Shown here: positions 1 to 9,317 of the stretch, piece by piece
How positions within the stretch are numbered: position 1 is the stretch's first letter
Layout: every line of letters begins with the position of its first letter
Translations under genes and position numbers: made by a program
The notes under the pieces: model-generated
What the model was told of the DNA's origin: nothing
What the model saw: only the letters and a program-made list of their open reading frames with translations
Database searches by the model: none
Assembly (NCBI GenBank): GCA_964467615.1
Contig: CAYXRK010000047.1
Location: forward strand, 1 to 28,306
DNA: 28,306 nt
Source: CAYXRK01 sp964467615
GTDB taxonomy: Bacteria > Hydrogenedentota > Hydrogenedentia > Hydrogenedentales > GCA-2746185
Direction: 5' to 3'

Positions 1-11
1 GGTATAGGGAC

Positions 12-3000
12 TTGATCCGATACGCAACGACGACAGGCGAGCGGTTTGACGCACTTCAGATCAAGATGGCGTCATCCGAGGAGCTCCTCAAGTGGTCAAA
101 GGGCGAGGTCAAGAAGCCGGAGACCATCAATTACCGCACGTTCAAGCCCGAGAAAGACGGGCTATTCTGCGAGCGCATCTTCGGGCCCGTGAAGGACTGG
201 GAATGCGGTTGCGGCAAATACAAGAAAGTAAAGCACCGGGGCATCACCTGCGATCGGTGCGGCGTCGAAATTACCGAGAGCAAAGTGCGCCGGGAGCGCA
301 TGGGCCACGTCAAACTCGGCGTGCCCGTGACGCACATCTGGTTTTTCAAGACCACGCCCAGCTGCATCGGTAACCTGCTCGACCTCTCGATCCGCACGCT
401 CGAACGCATCATCTATTTCGAGAACTATATCGTCATCGATCCGGGCGATACGAAGCTCGAGAAGATGCAGACGCTGACGGAAGACGAGTTCCAAGACGCG
501 CGCGGTGAATACGGATCGGACCGCTTCGTCGCCAAGATGGGCGCGGAGGCAATCAAGGACCTGCTTTCGGAAATCAATATCGAACAACTCGCGGAAGAGT
601 TGCATCAACAGTTCCAAAACACGACTTCGATTCAGGGCCGCGCCAAGGCGATTAAGCGGCTCAAGGTGGTCGAGGCGTTGCGCAAGTCCGGCAACCAGGC
701 GGCCTGGATGGTGCTCGACGTGATTCCCGTCATTCCTCCGGATCTTCGCCCGCTCGTGCCGCTGGAAGGCGGGCGTTACGCGACGAGCGATTTGAACGAT
801 TTGTATCGCCGCGTCATCAACCGCAACAACCGTCTGAAGCGGCTCATCGACCTGCGCGCTCCGGAAGTCATTCTTCGTAACGAGAAACGCATGCTGCAGG
901 AGGCGGTGGACGCACTGTTCGACAATGGGCGCCACGGCCGCACCGTGCTTGGCGCGGGTAACCGTCCGCTCAAATCGCTGAGCGACATGCTCAAGGGAAA
1001 ACAGGGCCGGTTCCGTCAGAACCTCCTCGGCAAACGCGTGGACTATTCGGGCCGTTCGGTGATCGTCGTTGGCCCCGAACTGAAGCTCCACCAGTGTGGA
1101 TTGCCTAAGAAGATGGCGCTCGAGTTGTTCGAGCCGTTCATCATTCACGAGCTCAAGGAACGCGGGCTTGCGACCACCATCAAAGCCGCCAAGCGCGCGA
1201 TAGCGCTCGGCCGCGACGAGGTGTGGGACATCCTGGATGACGTGATCAAGAACCACCCCGTGCTACTGAACCGCGCGCCGACGCTACACCGGCTGGGCAT
1301 CCAAGCGTTCGAACCCGTGCTGATTGAAGGCAAGGCCATTCGCATTCACCCGCTGGTGTGCAAAGCATTCAACGCGGACTTCGACGGCGACCAGATGGCG
1401 GTACACGTGCCGCTGATGGCGGCGGCGCAAATCGAGGCGCGATTGCTGATGCTGTCGTCGACGAATATTTTCTCGCCGTCGAACGGCCGCCCAATCGTCA
1501 CGCCCAGCCAGGACATCGTTCTCGGCATTGCGTACATGACGCGCGAAAAGCCCGGCGCGAAAGGCGAATGGAAGAAAGCGTGGGACGGCGAGAATGGGCG
1601 TCCCACCAAACCGGGCAATGTGTATGCGAACCCCGAGTCGGTGATTCTGGCGTTCGAATCGGACCAAGTGGATATGCACGCGCGCATCAAGCTTCGCACC
1701 ACGGACGGCGCCATCATCACCACGACCGTGGGCCGCGTCATACTGGCGGACGCGATGGGCGAGGGGATCGAAGTCAAACACGTCAATCAGGAGTTGAACC
1801 AGACGGCCATCGGCGATGTGATTGCAGACGCGTACTTGCGCCTCGGTCATGGCCGCACCGTCGAACTCTTGGACGACCTCAAGCGCATCGGGTTCCGCGC
1901 GGCGACAATGTCCGGTATTTCGATCGCCGTCAGCGATATGTTGGTGCCCGCCGAAAAGGAGCCGCTTCTCGAGAAAGCGCAGGAAGAGGTCATGCGCATT
2001 GATGAGATGTATCAGAACGGCCTGATCACGGAAGGCGAGCGCTACAACAAGATCATCGATCAGTGGACGACCACTTCGGAACTTGTGGCGGCGCGAATGT
2101 TGGACACGATCGAGAAGAACAATGACGGGTTCACTGGAATCCATTTGATGTACCGCTCGGGCGCGCGCGGTTCGAAGAACCAGATTCGTCAGCTTGCCGC
2201 GATGCGCGGACTTATGGCCAAGCCTTCGGGCGACATCATCGAGTCGCCAATCACGTCCAATTTCCGCGAGGGGCTTACCGTCGTCGAATACTTTATTTCT
2301 TCGCACGGTGCACGCAAGGGGCTCGCGGACACCGCCCTCAAGACCGCCGACGCGGGATATCTAACGCGCCGGCTGGTCGACGTTGCGCAAGACGTGATCA
2401 TCGAAGAGGAAGACTGCGGCACCCTGAACGGTATCTATGTCGAGCCGCTGATGGACGGCGCGGACATCATTGCCCCGCTTGAAGAGCGCATCGTCGGACG
2501 AATCGCGCTCGAGGACGTGACCGTCCCCGATCTCGATGAACCGATTATTGAAGAGGGCAAGGAAATTACCGAGGAACGCGCGAAGCTGCTGACGGAAAAG
2601 GGCCTGCCGGGCGTACATATTCGGTCGGTGCTGACCTGTCAAGCCAAACGCGGCGTTTGCCAGAAATGTTATGGCCGCAATCTCGCGACCGGACAACTAG
2701 TCGAATTGGGTGAGGCCGCCGGCATCATCGCGGCGCAATCCATCGGCGAACCCGGCACGCAGCTCACGATGCAGACGTTCCACATCGGCGGCGCGGCGAG
2801 CCGGCAAGTCGAGGCGACGGAAATCAAGATGCCGGATTCGGGTATCGTGCATTTCAATAATGTGCGCACGGCGGTGAATCGCGACGGCGCGATCGTCGTG
2901 GTGAACCGCGGCGGTGAAATCAGGATCGTTGACGACCGCGACCACGAAATCCAGCGCTTGCCCGTGCCCACGGGTTGCACGATTCTTGCCGAGGAAGGCG

Positions 3001-4121
3001 CGAAGTTGCGCAAGAGCACCGTCATTTTCCGCTGGGACCCGTACAACGTGTCCATCATGGCGGAAGCCTCCGGCGTTGTTCAGCTCGAGGGCATGGTGGA
3101 AGGCGTGACCATGCGTGTTGACGTCAACCCCGACACCGGCCTCGAAGAAGTGGTGGTGACGGAACACAAGCAGGATCTACACCCACAAATTACCGTTCTC
3201 GGATCGGACAAGTTGGTCCTCGCGTATGCGACCGTTCCAGCGCAGACGCACGTGATGGTAAAGACGGGGCAGAAAGTCCGCGCGGGCGATTTGCTCGCGA
3301 AGACGCCGCGCAAATTCAGCAAAACGAAGGACATCACCGGCGGTCTGCCGCGCGTGGCGGAACTCTTCGAGGCGCGCCAACCGAAGGACCCGGCGGTCAT
3401 TAGCCACATCGACGGCATCGTCGAGCTCGGCGGCGCGACCAAGGGCATGCGCAAAGTAAAGGTCATCCCGCCGATTGGTAAACAGCGCGAATACACCATC
3501 CCGCCCGGAAAGCACCTGAACGTGCAATCGGGCGACCGCGTATCCGCCGGCCAGCGCCTGACGGACGGGCCGATCATCCCGCAGGACATTCTCGAGGTGC
3601 AAGGCGAGGACGCATTGCGCAAGTACCTGCTCGACGAAATCCAGCAGGTGTACCGGCTCCAAGGCGTGCGCACGAACGACAAGCACATCGAGGTGATCAT
3701 CCGGCAGATGCTTCGCAAAGTCCGCATCAAGGACGACCCAGGCAACACACCGTTCCTGGCGCACGAGGAGGTGGACAAGATCCGCTTCCAGGAGGCAAAC
3801 CAGGCGACGCTTGAACTGGGCGGCCGTCCCGCGGAAGCCGAACCGATCTTGCAGGGGATAACGAAGGCGGCGCTCAGCACCGAGAGCTTTGTCGCCGCGG
3901 CCTCGTTCCAACAAACGACCCGCGTACTCACCGAGGCGGCGCTCTCCGGAAAACGCGACAATCTTCGCGGCTTGAAGGAAAACGTCATCATCGGCCATCT
4001 CATCCCCGCTGGGACCGGCGCCAATGTGTACAAGGACACGCAAGTCGTGCTCAAGGCCGGTTTCGCCGATTTCGCCGAGGACCTGGAGATCAGCGATGAA
4101 GAAGAGAAAGTCGGCGCGTAG
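12..4121 (+). CDS. rpoC: DNA-directed RNA polymerase subunit beta'
   Basis: This is the largest catalytic subunit of RNA polymerase, 1369 aa and close to the usual length for forms without large insertions. The catalytic loop NADFDGDQ is intact, with the three magnesium-binding aspartates at residues 456, 458 and 460. The N-terminal zinc finger (CGCGKYK...CDRCG, about residues 65-82) and the second zinc site (C876, C883, C886 plus an upstream Cys near 802) are present. The bridge-helix and trigger-loop region, including GLMAKPSGDIIESPI, is well conserved. The start is a TTG with a poorly spaced AGGG before it. The frame stays open to the window edge, so the true start could lie slightly upstream, although 13 residues before the conserved FDALQI block is a normal length. 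rpoB would be expected just outside the window. A hairpin terminator follows the stop. Confidence 0.98.
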   Translation: MIRYATTTGERFDALQIKMASSEELLKWSKGEVKKPETINYRTFKPEKDGLFCERIFGPVKDWECGCGKYKKVKHRGITCDRCGVEITESKVRRERMGHVKLGVPVTHIWFFKTTPSCIGNLLDLSIRTLERIIYFENYIVIDPGDTKLEKMQTLTEDEFQDARGEYGSDRFVAKMGAEAIKDLLSEINIEQLAEELHQQFQNTTSIQGRAKAIKRLKVVEALRKSGNQAAWMVLDVIPVIPPDLRPLVPLEGGRYATSDLNDLYRRVINRNNRLKRLIDLRAPEVILRNEKRMLQEAVDALFDNGRHGRTVLGAGNRPLKSLSDMLKGKQGRFRQNLLGKRVDYSGRSVIVVGPELKLHQCGLPKKMALELFEPFIIHELKERGLATTIKAAKRAIALGRDEVWDILDDVIKNHPVLLNRAPTLHRLGIQAFEPVLIEGKAIRIHPLVCKAFNADFDGDQMAVHVPLMAAAQIEARLLMLSSTNIFSPSNGRPIVTPSQDIVLGIAYMTREKPGAKGEWKKAWDGENGRPTKPGNVYANPESVILAFESDQVDMHARIKLRTTDGAIITTTVGRVILADAMGEGIEVKHVNQELNQTAIGDVIADAYLRLGHGRTVELLDDLKRIGFRAATMSGISIAVSDMLVPAEKEPLLEKAQEEVMRIDEMYQNGLITEGERYNKIIDQWTTTSELVAARMLDTIEKNNDGFTGIHLMYRSGARGSKNQIRQLAAMRGLMAKPSGDIIESPITSNFREGLTVVEYFISSHGARKGLADTALKTADAGYLTRRLVDVAQDVIIEEEDCGTLNGIYVEPLMDGADIIAPLEERIVGRIALEDVTVPDLDEPIIEEGKEITEERAKLLTEKGLPGVHIRSVLTCQAKRGVCQKCYGRNLATGQLVELGEAAGIIAAQSIGEPGTQLTMQTFHIGGAASRQVEATEIKMPDSGIVHFNNVRTAVNRDGAIVVVNRGGEIRIVDDRDHEIQRLPVPTGCTILAEEGAKLRKSTVIFRWDPYNVSIMAEASGVVQLEGMVEGVTMRVDVNPDTGLEEVVVTEHKQDLHPQITVLGSDKLVLAYATVPAQTHVMVKTGQKVRAGDLLAKTPRKFSKTKDITGGLPRVAELFEARQPKDPAVISHIDGIVELGGATKGMRKVKVIPPIGKQREYTIPPGKHLNVQSGDRVSAGQRLTDGPIIPQDILEVQGEDALRKYLLDEIQQVYRLQGVRTNDKHIEVIIRQMLRKVRIKDDPGNTPFLAHEEVDKIRFQEANQATLELGGRPAEAEPILQGITKAALSTESFVAAASFQQTTRVLTEAALSGKRDNLRGLKENVIIGHLIPAGTGANVYKDTQVVLKAGFADFAEDLEISDEEEKVGA

Positions 4122-4142
4122 CCGCTACCCATACTCAATCGA

Positions 4143-4179
4143 ACGCCGCCTCCGGGGACTACCCGGAGGCGGCGTTTTT
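4143..4179 (+). terminator. Rho-independent terminator of rpoC
   Basis: A perfect 14-bp stem (ACGCCGCCTCCGGG pairing with CCCGGAGGCGGCGT) encloses a 5-nt loop. It is followed by a run of five T, C and two more T. It begins 22 bp after the rpoC stop. The facing cytochrome operon ends at 4230. On the minus strand no T-run follows the hairpin, so it terminates mainly the rpoC transcript. Confidence 0.93.
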
Positions 4180-4229
4180 CTTGGCTACGCCGAGCTCGCG
4201 CAGACGGCCGGTTGTCCCACGGACGTTGA

Positions 4230-5309
4230 TTACCGGCTATGGCACACGAGGCATTGCGCGGAACTATTGAGAGGATGCGGCGCCCGGAATGGATTTCCGC
4301 CGGGATGGCAGCGGGCGCAATTTGCGGGAAAGACGCCGAGATTGTGGATCGAGCCGGGCGCGGTCGAGTGCTCGATCTGTTCGTGGCACACGGCGCAATT
4401 GTTCTCCTGTTGCGGGAAGTGGCATGAGACGCAGTGGCGGTCCGCGGGACGGTCCCACCCGGCCCGGCGGTGCGAGGCTGGTTGTGTGTTTTGGTGACAC
4501 TTGAGGCACGAATCCTCTTCATGGCACACGGCGCAGTTGGAGCGGTCCCACGAGGCCTGCAACCCGTGCGTGCGGTTGCGGAACGAAATGGTGTGGCTGT
4601 CCGGTTTCTCGACTCGATGGCAGGTCTCGCAGTCTTGCTCTTGGTCCTGATGACACGTCGCGCAAAATTTCGGGTCCATCTTGTACTCACTGCCGTGAGC
4701 GCGCTGCCATAGCGCCGGATTGTCGTGTTGAATCCGGGCGCCGCCGCGGAACATGGGGACCGTGTCTTGGCGGCGTTCGTTGTGGCAGACGGCGCATTCG
4801 TTCATTTCGGCGCGGACCGTTTTGTGACAGTCCATGCAGAATTGCATCAAGTCGCTTTTGGGAAGGGGCCGGTCGTCGGGGTCTTGATGACACTTCCGGC
4901 AATCGACGGCGGCATTCAGATGCGGATCGTGCGACCACTTCAATTCGTCGGTGAATCTGCCTGCGATGGGTTCGACCGTGTAGTCCGGGCGCGTATGACA
5001 CGTGGCGCACGTATTCGACGCTGTTTTCCGCGCAGACGCAGGCGCCGCTTCGACCTCGTGACACACGCCGCAGATGCGGTGGTCCGGCAGCCACGATTCG
5101 CCCGCGCGCGTTCGGTGACAATCGTTGCAATCCAAATCGAGCGTCGTGACGTGAACATCGTGGTCGAAGCGAATGCCGCGATCTCCGCCCTTCGTTTCGG
5201 GTCGGGCGTACGCGTAGAACGTCCCGTACAGAATGCCGGCCGCGGCAACTATTCCGGCGACGAGCGCGCTGCGCCTGCGGCCGGGTGATGTGGAAAGCGA
5301 AGAGTCCAT
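4230..5309 (-). CDS. 14-heme c-type cytochrome, N-terminally anchored
   Basis: This 359-aa protein carries fourteen CXXCH heme-binding motifs, beginning with CNDCH and ending with CLVCH five residues from the C-terminus, so it is almost entirely a heme wire. Many extra His residues in FxHxxH-type contexts could serve as distal ligands, as in the cytochrome c3/multiheme families. Residues 11-34 (RRR followed by a hydrophobic stretch) form a signal peptide or signal anchor; there is no lipobox cysteine. I chose the ATG at 5309, two bases after the porin stop, over an in-frame start at 5348 that lies inside the porin gene. It is the last gene of a cytochrome-porin-cytochrome operon, which suggests it receives or delivers electrons at one face of the outer-membrane conduit. 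Whether it is periplasmic, membrane-anchored or surface-exposed is not clear. Confidence 0.9.
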   Translation of the reverse strand: MDSSLSTSPGRRRSALVAGIVAAAGILYGTFYAYARPETKGGDRGIRFDHDVHVTTLDLDCNDCHRTRAGESWLPDHRICGVCHEVEAAPASARKTASNTCATCHTRPDYTVEPIAGRFTDELKWSHDPHLNAAVDCRKCHQDPDDRPLPKSDLMQFCMDCHKTVRAEMNECAVCHNERRQDTVPMFRGGARIQHDNPALWQRAHGSEYKMDPKFCATCHQDQEQDCETCHRVEKPDSHTISFRNRTHGLQASWDRSNCAVCHEEDSCLKCHQNTQPASHRRAGWDRPADRHCVSCHFPQQENNCAVCHEQIEHSTAPGSIHNLGVFPANCARCHPGGNPFRAPHPLNSSAQCLVCHSR

Positions 5310-5311
5310 GG

Positions 5312-6790
5312 TCAAAACGTCACCGAGTATCCGGCCTGCAGCCGCCAATACGGAGAATCGGGACCGTCATCCTGTTCGCGGGTGAGGCGCGCGTCAAGCC
5401 GCTGATTGTCGCGGAAGTCCCATTTGGATTCCACGAACGTGGAGTAGATGTTTTCGTGCGTTTCCACGACGCGCGTGTCGAAGAATCGGGCGAACGGCTC
5501 GAAGAGAAGCGTGGCGGCCGGACGCAACAAGAATCCGACTTGCGTCAATCGCATTGGGAGCGGATTGTAGCCGACGTATCGATCCTCGAACCGCTCGAAA
5601 TCCGCGCCGACCGTGAGTGAGACCTTTTCCCATCGATGCGTGAGTTCTCCCGTTACCGCGAAACTTCCCTCCGCGCCCGCGACGCGCCAATCCTCGAGCG
5701 CCAAACTTGCCTCCGTGCCGGGAGTGATCTCGTCGAAGCTCAGGATGAGTGCGTAACGCTGGTAGTCCCGATTAGGGGTCAGAGGATCGTCGCTTTCCGC
5801 GTCGTTCAGTTCGGCTTCAAAGGAAAGATGCACGCGTTCGGACAACGGCCGATGCACTGCGGCGAACACATTGTAGTAGGGTTCGAATACGCCCAAGACC
5901 CGATAGAACCCGGAGAGATCGGCGACCTGATCGCCGGCCCGATTGAGTTGCGCGCGCACGTTCAGTTCATAACCCAACTGCCAATTCTCGAAATCTCCCG
6001 AAAGCGACAATCGGGTTTCATCGCCCCCGCCATCTTTCCAGAGATAGCGCGCGTGCAGCCGGTGGTTCGTCGCGAGATCGCGCCACACGCTGAACGCGAT
6101 GGCCGTATCGTTCAGTTCGTCCGCCTGCCTGTTAAGTCGGGTAGAAATCGGGTTGAACAACGTTTTCCAAAATACCACCTCCGCAATCTCGCGTTTATCC
6201 TTGCCGTGGAACCCATCAACGGCAATACGGATCCTCGCGCCGGGGCGATACCCAACACCTGCCCCCAACGCGATGTCGTCATGCGCGTTTTCGTAGAGCG
6301 ATGCTCGCCATCCGCCGAACGCGTACCAGTCCCACGCGGCGAGTTGCTTTCGGAAGTACACGCCGTCAATGCGATTGTACGCCAGACCTTCGAGAATTCG
6401 CTGTCGTCCGACGCGCAGGACCGAATCGCCCCAAAGGTCTTCGGCGTCAACGTGCAAGTATAGGACGCGCGCGCGGAAATCGCTGTCGAACGCATCATCG
6501 ATGTCCCGCAGGGCGCTCGTGGGTGCCTCGTGACCGTCAACGTCTTCGCTGAACCAGAACGCGCCGGTGGCGCTCCACGCCGGGTGGCCGGGAGGCGCAA
6601 ATCGAAGCCTAAGCGTCTGGTCCAGATTCATATCCGAATCGTTGTCATCACGTTCAGCGTCCACTGTTGCGTCGAATCCTCCCGTCATCCAGCTCGGGCT
6701 CGGTGTTTCGTCTTCGCCAAATGCCCTGGAACACGCGGCGATCATAATCGGCGCGACGATCTCGACGAGCCGCCGCCGGTTACTGGTCAC
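5312..6790 (-). CDS. Outer-membrane beta-barrel protein, probable porin of a porin-cytochrome complex
   Basis: This 492-aa protein has a Sec-type signal peptide (RRR then a hydrophobic run to about residue 25). The rest is dominated by alternating amphipathic strands with aromatic girdle residues, for example the segments around FRARVLYLHVDAED, HRLHARYLW and WQLGYELNVRAQL. It ends in a terminal phenylalanine (GYSVTF), the usual BAM recognition signal. I recognise no specific sequence family. The role is inferred from position: it lies between two multiheme cytochrome genes, overlapping the first by 11 bp and ending 2 bp before the second. MtrB/PioB/OmbB-type porins have this arrangement. The start is GTG. 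An alginate- or phosphate-type porin is the main alternative. No N-terminal CXXC motif like that of Shewanella MtrB is visible. Confidence 0.82.
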   Translation of the reverse strand: MTSNRRRLVEIVAPIMIAACSRAFGEDETPSPSWMTGGFDATVDAERDDNDSDMNLDQTLRLRFAPPGHPAWSATGAFWFSEDVDGHEAPTSALRDIDDAFDSDFRARVLYLHVDAEDLWGDSVLRVGRQRILEGLAYNRIDGVYFRKQLAAWDWYAFGGWRASLYENAHDDIALGAGVGYRPGARIRIAVDGFHGKDKREIAEVVFWKTLFNPISTRLNRQADELNDTAIAFSVWRDLATNHRLHARYLWKDGGGDETRLSLSGDFENWQLGYELNVRAQLNRAGDQVADLSGFYRVLGVFEPYYNVFAAVHRPLSERVHLSFEAELNDAESDDPLTPNRDYQRYALILSFDEITPGTEASLALEDWRVAGAEGSFAVTGELTHRWEKVSLTVGADFERFEDRYVGYNPLPMRLTQVGFLLRPAATLLFEPFARFFDTRVVETHENIYSTFVESKWDFRDNQRLDARLTREQDDGPDSPYWRLQAGYSVTF

Positions 6791-7625
6791 GGGCGGTCCG
6801 CCCCAACAGTTCGTAGAACGGCTGCAACCGGCGCATCAACGCGAGATCATTCACGTCGCGCGGCGGGCCGGCCTCGGGAAAATCGGGATCGTGACACGCG
6901 GTCACGCCCGCGCACGAATTCGGCGGCAGGGGCGTGATGCCCGCCTCGGCGGCGGCCAGAGTGAAGTTAGGCGCGCGCGTGAACAGCGTGTGATCCAACG
7001 GCCCGCCTCGCGGCGTTCGTTGTTCCAATGGAGGCATGTGACACGAGAAGCAACGGCTTGCGCCGGTGCCGGCGGGATCGACGGGATGAAACGGACCAGT
7101 GTGCAAGTCCGTCACGTCGTCATTCGGGAAATCGATCGCTTCATGGCATTGCAGGCAAATCGCATTGGTTTCCTTCGGCGCAGTGAGGGCGGGTTCCCGA
7201 TGGACGTCGTGGCAATCGACGCAGGTCGCGGCTTGCATCACTGCGTGGCCGCTTTGGACGAACCCCTCGACGGCGGTATCGTGGCACTGCGCGCACAACG
7301 CGTGACGATCCGCGAATGGAACATGCCGAAAATTTTCGATAAAGGCGCCGCCTCGGCCGCCCGCGCGGACATGCAAGAATCCGGGGCCGTGACAGGTTTC
7401 GCACTCCACTTCGTTCAAGAAGTGTTTGCTTTCGAGGAAGTGCGTTTGGTCAGGGGCGATGAATCCGTCATGACACTGAAGACAAACGGCCGTGCCGACC
7501 TCGCGATTCGCCCCCCGGCAATCATTGACGCCAAGCAGAAACACGGCAAGAATAGGCATCGCCGCCACACGGGGCCTGACTTGCATCGCGTTTGTCATGT
7601 ACATTCCGATAGACCACCGCCGCAC
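6780..7625 (-). CDS. MtrA/DmsE-like periplasmic multiheme c-type cytochrome
   Basis: This 281-aa protein has six canonical CXXCH motifs, starting at residues 48, 75, 111, 135, 157 and 192. A seventh candidate is spaced as CX5CH (C238, C244, H245). The block CETCHGPGFLH, preceded by HFLESKHF, is the hallmark of the doubled-CXXCH MtrA/DmsE cytochromes, although those usually carry eight to ten hemes. A signal peptide spans about residues 16-39. I kept the GTG at 7625 because AAGAAGG lies 8 nt upstream. An ATG at residue 8 or 14 would also give an exported protein. It is the first gene of the operon, and the 11-bp overlap with the porin gene implies translational coupling. The likely role is the periplasmic electron carrier that plugs into the barrel. 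Confidence 0.9.
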   Translation of the reverse strand: MRRWSIGMYMTNAMQVRPRVAAMPILAVFLLGVNDCRGANREVGTAVCLQCHDGFIAPDQTHFLESKHFLNEVECETCHGPGFLHVRAGGRGGAFIENFRHVPFADRHALCAQCHDTAVEGFVQSGHAVMQAATCVDCHDVHREPALTAPKETNAICLQCHEAIDFPNDDVTDLHTGPFHPVDPAGTGASRCFSCHMPPLEQRTPRGGPLDHTLFTRAPNFTLAAAEAGITPLPPNSCAGVTACHDPDFPEAGPPRDVNDLALMRRLQPFYELLGRTARDQ

Positions 7626-7903
7626 CCGGCTGACCTTCTTACTATAGACAAATGTCTCCGGACGGTGCGCGTATTTCGACCGTGATCGTCTAATTCCCGT
7701 TGTGCAAACGCAGGCGCCATTCAGATACCATTATTGGCCCCTTTCTTTTCACTTGCCACTTTGCCGCGTGTTAGGCGGCGGCGCTCCATATCGGTCCGTG
7801 GCCGCTCAACGCGAGACTGACGTGTGATTCCGGGGTTTCAAGTAAGAAGCGCGTAGCGCCCACAATGGGCCGGCGCCAGGAGTAGCCCAGCGCACGGCGA
7901 TTC
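7626..7903. other. Intergenic region between divergent cytochrome operon and MATE gene
   Basis: These 278 bp must hold the promoters for both directions. On the minus strand AAGAAGG is a good ribosome-binding site for the cytochrome gene, and a TATAGT sits just upstream without a convincing -35. On the plus strand an AGGAG near 7879 is too far (about 20 nt) from the MATE start to be its ribosome site. No terminator, repeat or operator was recognised. Confidence 0.5.
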
Positions 7904-9313
7904 ATGAAGCAATTTGACGACGAATTGATTTCCGGGAGTATCTACCGCTCCGTTTGGAAGTTGGCATGGCCCGTAGTTCTCGCACAGCTCATTTCGGGAA
8001 TCCACGGGTTCATCAATCAGGTGATGGTCGCGCACTACGTGGACGACCACGCGGCCAACGCAGCCATCGGCATTTCGTGGCAACTCTTCCTGGTGATGGT
8101 TGTGTTCATCGTGTCTTTGTTTCAGGGCATGAGCGTACTGGTCGCGCGCTACTCCGGAAAACGCGACCACGACGCGCTGAACCGGATTTTCTACGATGTC
8201 TTCATCGCGTCGTTTTGGATACTCATCTGCGTCGCCGCCCCGTTGGGCTTCTTCCTCACGCCCCACCTGCTGGACCTGGCGGCGCCCAGTCCGGAAGTTC
8301 GAGCGTACGCGGAGCCTTACCTGCGGATTCTATTCACGTGCAGCGCCCCGCTCTTCATGATGTACATGCTCATCAACGCGTTTCAGTCCACCGGAGACAC
8401 CCGCACTCCCCTGATGCTCGGCGTTCTTACTTCGCTGTGCAATGTAATCTTCAGCTACTTCTTCATTACGGGGTTTGGCCCCTTTCCGGAACTCGGCACG
8501 ATCGGGGCCGCGATGGGCACCGTACTCGGCCCGATTCCAAGTGTTTGCATTGCGATTTGGTTAATCCTTTCGCATCGACACATTGTCGGACGGCCGAAAA
8601 AGTTCACCCTGCTCCCGGACATGAGCGTAATTTGGTCGGTGGCCCGCCTTGGAATTCCCACGGGAATCCAGGCCTTTCTTCTGAACGTCGCCGGAGCGAT
8701 TTTGCTTGGCTTTGTGGGTAAGCTCGAGCACAGCACCGACGCGCAGGCGGCGTATGTCGTTTGCTATTCACAGCTTTTCTCGTTCGTCACGTGGGCGAGT
8801 TTTGGTCTGCGCGCCTCGTCCGCCACCATCATGGGCCAGAACTTGGGCGCGGGAAACGACAAACGCGCCAAACACGGCGTATACGTCACCACGCTCATGT
8901 CAGTCATCTGGTCCGCCATGTGGGCGGCCATCTACCTGACCCTGCAGGATCCGCTCTTGGCGCTTTTCAATATCGCCGACGGCGAAGCGCTCGACATTGG
9001 GCGGCAGTTGCTCAACTTTCTGGCCGTGTCCGCGTTTTTTGTGTCCGCGGCGCTCGCGTTCACCGGCGGCCTACAAGGGGCGGGCGACACGATCTCACCC
9101 ATGATCATCGCGTTCGTCAGTCAGATTGTCGTGCTGCTGGGGATATGTTTCGCGCTTCAATTCGCCGGCATGCTTACGCCGACGGGGATTTGGACGGCCA
9201 TCCTTTTCAGCCATATCACCCGGTTCGTCGCGACGGTCGTGATGTTCCAGCGCGGCGACTGGGCGAACATCAAGGTGGAACTTAAACCGCAAAGCGTCGC
9301 CGGGGAAGTTTAG
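7904..9313 (+). CDS. MATE family multidrug/toxin efflux transporter
   Basis: This 469-aa protein is an inner-membrane transporter that exchanges Na+ or H+ for cationic drugs or metabolites. The length and about twelve hydrophobic segments in two pseudo-repeats match the MATE (NorM/DinF) family. Typical family features are the N-terminal WKLAWPVVLAQL segment, the loop FQGMSVLVARYSG after helix 2, the NAFQSTGDTRTP segment, and the second-half counterpart FTGGLQGAGDT. The start ATG lacks a strong ribosome site. It converges on rny with only 4 bp between the two stop codons and no visible terminator. The substrate cannot be inferred from sequence. Confidence 0.95.
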   Translation: MKQFDDELISGSIYRSVWKLAWPVVLAQLISGIHGFINQVMVAHYVDDHAANAAIGISWQLFLVMVVFIVSLFQGMSVLVARYSGKRDHDALNRIFYDVFIASFWILICVAAPLGFFLTPHLLDLAAPSPEVRAYAEPYLRILFTCSAPLFMMYMLINAFQSTGDTRTPLMLGVLTSLCNVIFSYFFITGFGPFPELGTIGAAMGTVLGPIPSVCIAIWLILSHRHIVGRPKKFTLLPDMSVIWSVARLGIPTGIQAFLLNVAGAILLGFVGKLEHSTDAQAAYVVCYSQLFSFVTWASFGLRASSATIMGQNLGAGNDKRAKHGVYVTTLMSVIWSAMWAAIYLTLQDPLLALFNIADGEALDIGRQLLNFLAVSAFFVSAALAFTGGLQGAGDTISPMIIAFVSQIVVLLGICFALQFAGMLTPTGIWTAILFSHITRFVATVVMFQRGDWANIKVELKPQSVAGEV

Positions 9314-9317
9314 TCCT

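Noticed and set aside
162..1256. Long minus-strand open frame inside rpoC
   Set aside because: It is the antisense shadow of a strongly conserved gene in G+C-rich DNA and has no recognisable protein features.
3080..4690. 536-codon minus-strand open frame spanning the rpoC end and the cytochrome gene
   Set aside because: It crosses the rpoC terminator and is a shadow of two real genes; low-complexity Arg/Ser/Thr composition.
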